Below, piece by piece: positions 18,431-21,980 of a stretch of 21,980 nucleotides of DNA (positions are counted from its first letter, which is position 1; each line of letters begins with the position of its first letter). The notes beneath the pieces are model-generated. The model worked only from the letters and a program-made list of their open reading frames with translations. It did not search any database and was not told the DNA's origin. Origin of the DNA: Jimgerdemannia flammicorona (taxonomy: Eukaryota; Mucoromycota; Endogonomycetes; Endogonales; Endogonaceae). Location of the stretch: positions 1 through 21,980 of the forward strand of contig RBNI01001539.1 of assembly GCA_003990745.1 (NCBI GenBank), given 5' to 3'. The translations under genes were made by a program, and so were the position numbers.

Positions 18431-20040
18431 TACTTAAAAAAGAAAGTATAATCTATAATAATCTATCAAATACTAAAAAGAAGTCAATAAATAGAGATCA
18501 GCAGTCTTGAGGTTACTCAAAAGCCACTAATAGAAATTATATAATTTAATAAGAATAGATAAGTAGATAACACCAAATAATCTACTGAAAACAAAATAAG
18601 TATCTAAGTATAAATTAATAAACTCATTAATATTCTTAAAGAAAAAGTTATTTAAACTATCAACTTCTTTTTTTCTGATAAATCTATTCTATAAAAAGAT
18701 GAAAACTACTATTTCTTCACTATCTCTAAATAATACCTTTAATAGAATAAATTAGTTTCTCACAAAAATAAAATTCTAATATAATATGAAATGAAAATAT
18801 AATTCCAATACTATTAATATTAAAACAACTTAAGAAATATCTACATATTTATAGGAATTGATATAGATATCCAGAATCTTATTAGTAAGATATATTATAT
18901 ATTCTAACTCTACTCTGATATCTGTGATAATATCACTGATACAAAGATAACTGGTTTTAAAATATTAACTAGAAATAATATAATAATCTCAGAAACTAGA
19001 TTGATAAAGAACTCTATATTTATAGTATTTAATTAATTCTTAATATACTAATTCTAAAAGAACTAAATACACTATAGCCTAACCTTAAACAAATTGATAT
19101 AACTAATTGAGACTTCTGCCTTAACTTTATAAACTAAAGTCAGACTATATCAATCTCTATTAAATAAGTAACTAATATTGAATTTTTCTCTTTTGAATTA
19201 GAATATGATCACTTCTCTCATATATTGAGAGATATTTTTAAGAAGAGCTTAATGCAATCAATATTCTTTGACTCTATCTCTTTATAATAAGACACTTATA
19301 GATATATACTCCAGATTATTAATAAATAGTACTTTACTATATATTTACTATAAATAAACTCTAAAACTAAGCAATTACTAAGTTATCAATCTTTGATCAA
19401 AAGGTCTTTACCAGAAAGTACAAGATCCTTAAGTACTCTAAAAACTCTAGAAACTTATTATGTAACTATATCTATATAGAATATTATCTAGCTAGTATTA
19501 TCTTATATACTTATAGGATACTAACTATATAACTTATAAGAATAAAAATTTTCTGTCTCAATTTTAAGAAGAGAAAAATGTAGCAAAACACTATAAGAAT
19601 ACTAATATAATTAGATAATATTATATAGTTATTCTCTAAAATACTATAACTATAAATAATATATATAATCTCTATACTACTCTGAGGAGAATCTTTACCA
19701 AATTATATAAAGTCTCAGTAGAGCTCTCATCAGAGTTATACAAATCCAAATATAATTTAACAGTCACATCACTTAGCTAACTTTATACTAGAGTGCAGAG
19801 TAACTAACTTATATAAATAACTCAATCTGAGTAAATATAAGACCTCAGCTTCACCTTTATTTCAATAAAGAGGTAACTGAATATCTTATTATATAACTAA
19901 GAGCTACAACCTCTTCAGGATTACAATACTTGGCTTAATCAGTCAGATATTCTAAGAGGTCTCCAAAAGTACTATATATATAAGACTGACCAAAGGTATA
20001 AAAAAGCTATAAGAGATAATCAAAATCTAGATAGATATGT
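18431..20040 (+). pseudogene. unassigned decayed coding-like stretch after the chromodomain
   Basis: The stretch is too long to be a normal chromovirus 3' end. Between about 19,220 and 19,600 one + strand frame reads like protein once TAA/TAG stops are ignored (LPESTRSLSTLKTLETYYVT at about 19,410-19,470 has no stop). Base use and stop types match the neighbouring RIP-type remnants. It may be part of another element, an accessory ORF of this one, or a captured host fragment. I do not recognise it. Confidence 0.35.
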
Positions 20041-20420
20041 TGAGGCCCAGGATTGAATTCTATTCTATTCCGTACAACATTTTAGAATAGCCAAAGGCTA
20101 ATTCTGTTATACTATTTCAGTAAATCTTATTTGCTTTATTTTATTTTTTTTTATTTTTATCTATATTGAATAAATCATTATAATTAAAGTAATTTTTTCT
20201 CTAAGAATTATATATATGTAAGATTTTTACTCTTCTTATCTAAGTAACTATTGAGTAAACTGAAGTTGAATTAAATTTTTAATTTTGAACTTTAACTTTT
20301 ATTTTTAAGTTTTTCAACTGAGATTTATTTACTCAAATTACTAGAGATATTTATACAAGTTGGTTTTGCAGTTACTAACTATATTAGGCTATTTATATAA
20401 TATTATTTATATTTTTCATA
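20041..20420 (+). repeat. LTR-like fragment at the right edge of the AT-rich block
   Basis: TGTTGAGGCC at 20038-20047 could open an LTR, and T-rich sequence follows. At about 20,308-20,385, aactgagatttatttactca, then tttatacaagttgg and actaacta, parallels the younger element's LTR (left copy about 3,487-3,555: gactgaggtttattcactc, tttatacaagttgg, gactaacta). No matching partner LTR was found upstream, so the element it belongs to is uncertain. Confidence 0.4.
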
Positions 20421-20458
20421 ATATCCTAGGCAGGACGTGATATCCTAGACAGGACGTA
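20421..20458. repeat. two tandem 19-bp units at the isochore edge
   Basis: The unit atatcctaggcaggacgtg is followed directly by atatcctagacaggacgta. They differ at two positions, both G/A transitions. Both keep a CpG, unlike the sequence to the left. They mark the switch from TA-rich remnants to ordinary sequence. Confidence 0.7.
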
Positions 20459-21360
20459 GAAGCTAACTAATGATGTTTGGTTTAACTAGGGTTAGTTTAT
20501 AATTACTGCTTCACAATGTTCAGGTGGTTATTCATATGATTTTCACCGGTAACTATGTAATAGCATTTTGTCGCTCTATCTAGAATGTTCAAGCTGCTCG
20601 TTGCTTATCACAATAAATAAATGTTAAATATTTTAATTAAATATAAGTAACCGAATTGATGACAAAATTAATACAATATTCAGCTGGTTTATTTTGTAAT
20701 AGCTTATTATCATTTTAAAACAATCTTGATATAGCGTATATATATATAATGACATCCAAACAATTTTTGTTTCTATAGATTGACCTCTTCAGAATCTATA
20801 AAAGAGAGAAAAATAACATTCATTACATCTAAAATAATTTGCTTAATAATAAAATCAGGAACCTAGTGTAGCCATAAACGAATTACAGCAATTTTTGGGA
20901 ATCCACTACCATCTATGACATCCCCATCATCTCATCATTTCTAATAGTTATTGCATGGTATGTTAATGATGATGAAGGTGGTAACTGCAACAATCACCAA
21001 CAAGCCGTTAGGTTACGCAGTCTATGGCACTGCCAACAATTGAATAATCGGCGGGAAAAGATAATTCCTAGAAGCATGTGCCATTCGCGGATAGTTTTAC
21101 AACATTTAACTTTTTTAAAACATCCATAAAGAAATCAGAAAAAATTTACTCAAGAGCAAAAAAACCTTGGGACATCTGACACCTGCTGATCTTTAAACGT
21201 CCACGCTAACAACATACACTCTACTGTAAATGACGTCTGCCGAAATCCCAATGCTGTGCACACACTCCATAATGATCCGGTCGCTGCACTCAGACAGAAT
21301 AAATATTGTGAATCGGACTTTGCGGTTGAGTTGTTTCTCCCTTCATCCATCATCCATTAT
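20459..21360. other. intergenic sequence, no gene seen
   Basis: CpG returns and TA runs thin out, with one (TA)n run near 20,740. No ORF here has convincing coding character, and no tRNA-like fold was noticed. A truncated transposon end cannot be excluded. Confidence 0.5.
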
Positions 21361-21424
21361 TACATCAAGACCCGGGACCGACCTCCGCCGATGCCATGAC
21401 CCTCTCTTCCCTTTCATAACAAGT

Positions 21425-21560
21425 CGCCTTCTTTGACCTCTGCTGACGGGCCCCCCTCCCTTGATCACTTGACATCCGCCAACGGGTCACCTCCCTTGAT
21501 CTATCCCCGCCGGTCATCTCCGCAGACAGGTCACCTCCCTCAACTCCTTCAGGTTGGACA
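21425..21560. repeat. degenerate GC-rich tandem repeat, core cacctcccttgatc
   Basis: Related units follow one another: a CYGCYRACGGG-like word, then ccccctcccttgatc (about 21,452), cacctcccttgatc (about 21,487) and cacctccctcaact (about 21,531). Unit length is roughly 35-45 bp. It lies upstream of the putative promoter. Confidence 0.55.
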
Positions 21561-21718
21561 GGTGACAACGACAGAGCAAATTCGCATCTTAGACATCGGA
21601 GGAGCACCACTTCAATGGTTACTAGCTTCTCTCACCTTCCATATTTTCACATCCACCAGTGTTGCCACTACCATCACCACCAATTCTCACACTACCAGTG
21701 GACCCTCTAATGAACTCG

Positions 21719-21747
21719 CCGTTCGGCGGCTTCGCCAGTCCGAACGG
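21719..21747. repeat. inverted repeat ccgttcgg / ccgaacgg
   Basis: Perfect 8-base arms at 21719-21726 and 21740-21747 surround 13 bases. The outermost and internal CGG/CCG triplets are the kind of half-site bound by fungal Zn2Cys6 regulators. It sits about 130 bases upstream of TATATAA. Regulation is an inference; it could also be chance. Confidence 0.45.
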
Positions 21748-21873
21748 TCGCCTCCACAATCCATCAATTTTATGATGGGGATGGCGAACAAGGCATTGTG
21801 TCACTTGGTTATGACGTCCATGGCCATAACCTATGAACACATGAAAGAGAAATTTTCTCCTCCACAGCTTTCC

Positions 21874-21880
21874 TATATAA
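21874..21880 (+). promoter_or_regulatory. TATA box of a gene beyond the right edge
   Basis: The sequence tatataa is followed by a pyrimidine-rich, CpG-containing stretch (ctcccagccttcctttcc), typical of fungal 5' leaders. No start codon with a long ORF follows before the window ends, so the gene would begin outside. Confidence 0.4.
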
Positions 21881-21980
21881 GCTGTATCTCCCAGCCTTCC
21901 TTTCCACACATCTCCCTCATCGGGGTACATTTACCACACGGCGCATATCTACCTCACCGCCGCACATTTACCACACATCT

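Noticed and set aside
21150..21610. Short overlapping ORFs on both strands
   Set aside because: They overlap each other, have no domain, and partly cover the degenerate repeat.
21622..21930. 102-aa minus-strand ORF in the GC-richer flank
   Set aside because: No recognisable domain; it covers the putative promoter and inverted repeat, and the composition follows the local GC content.

Overview
The window looks like chromosomal DNA of a filamentous fungus, most likely a Pezizomycotina ascomycete with AT-rich isochores; no species is claimed. About 20.4 kb is retrotransposon sequence and about 1.5 kb at the right end is ordinary, more GC-rich sequence. The two older retroelements are extremely TA-rich and riddled with stop codons. 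Their substitutions are almost all C-to-T or G-to-A (Trp and Gln codons to stops, Asp to Asn, Glu to Lys, Cys to Tyr), the signature of repeat-induced point mutation (RIP) or a similar cytosine-deamination process.

Layout. (1) Positions 1-2471 hold the 5' half of a decayed Ty1/copia element on the + strand: gag zinc knuckle, protease, integrase. (2) Positions 2472-12663 hold a structurally complete, younger Ty3/gypsy element on the minus strand, inserted into the copia element. It has 1.3-kb LTRs, a 4-bp target-site duplication (gtac), a tRNA-Pro-like primer binding site and a polypurine tract. Its coding order is gag, protease, Cys/His-rich linker, dUTPase, reverse transcriptase, RNase H, integrase with GPY motif, and an extra downstream ORF. 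(3) Positions 12664 to about 14565 hold the 3' half of the same copia element (RT, RNase H). (4) About 15590-18430 hold a second, heavily mutated Ty3/gypsy element on the + strand, a chromovirus with a wrecked chromodomain. An unassigned remnant (18431-20040) and an LTR-like fragment (to about 20420) follow. (5) About 20459-21980 is non-repetitive flank. Its right end looks like the promoter of a gene that would start outside the window (TATATAA, pyrimidine-rich leader, CGG/CCG inverted repeat).

The most interesting object is the 10.2-kb dUTPase-bearing element. Its pol is spread over several reading frames whose breaks fall near domain borders, and two of these breaks are 4-nt ATGA stop/start overlaps. 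It has an unrecognised 168-codon third ORF after integrase and two unrecognised Cys/His clusters between protease and dUTPase. No intact host gene is visible. All readings were made by eye; no alignment or database search was run.
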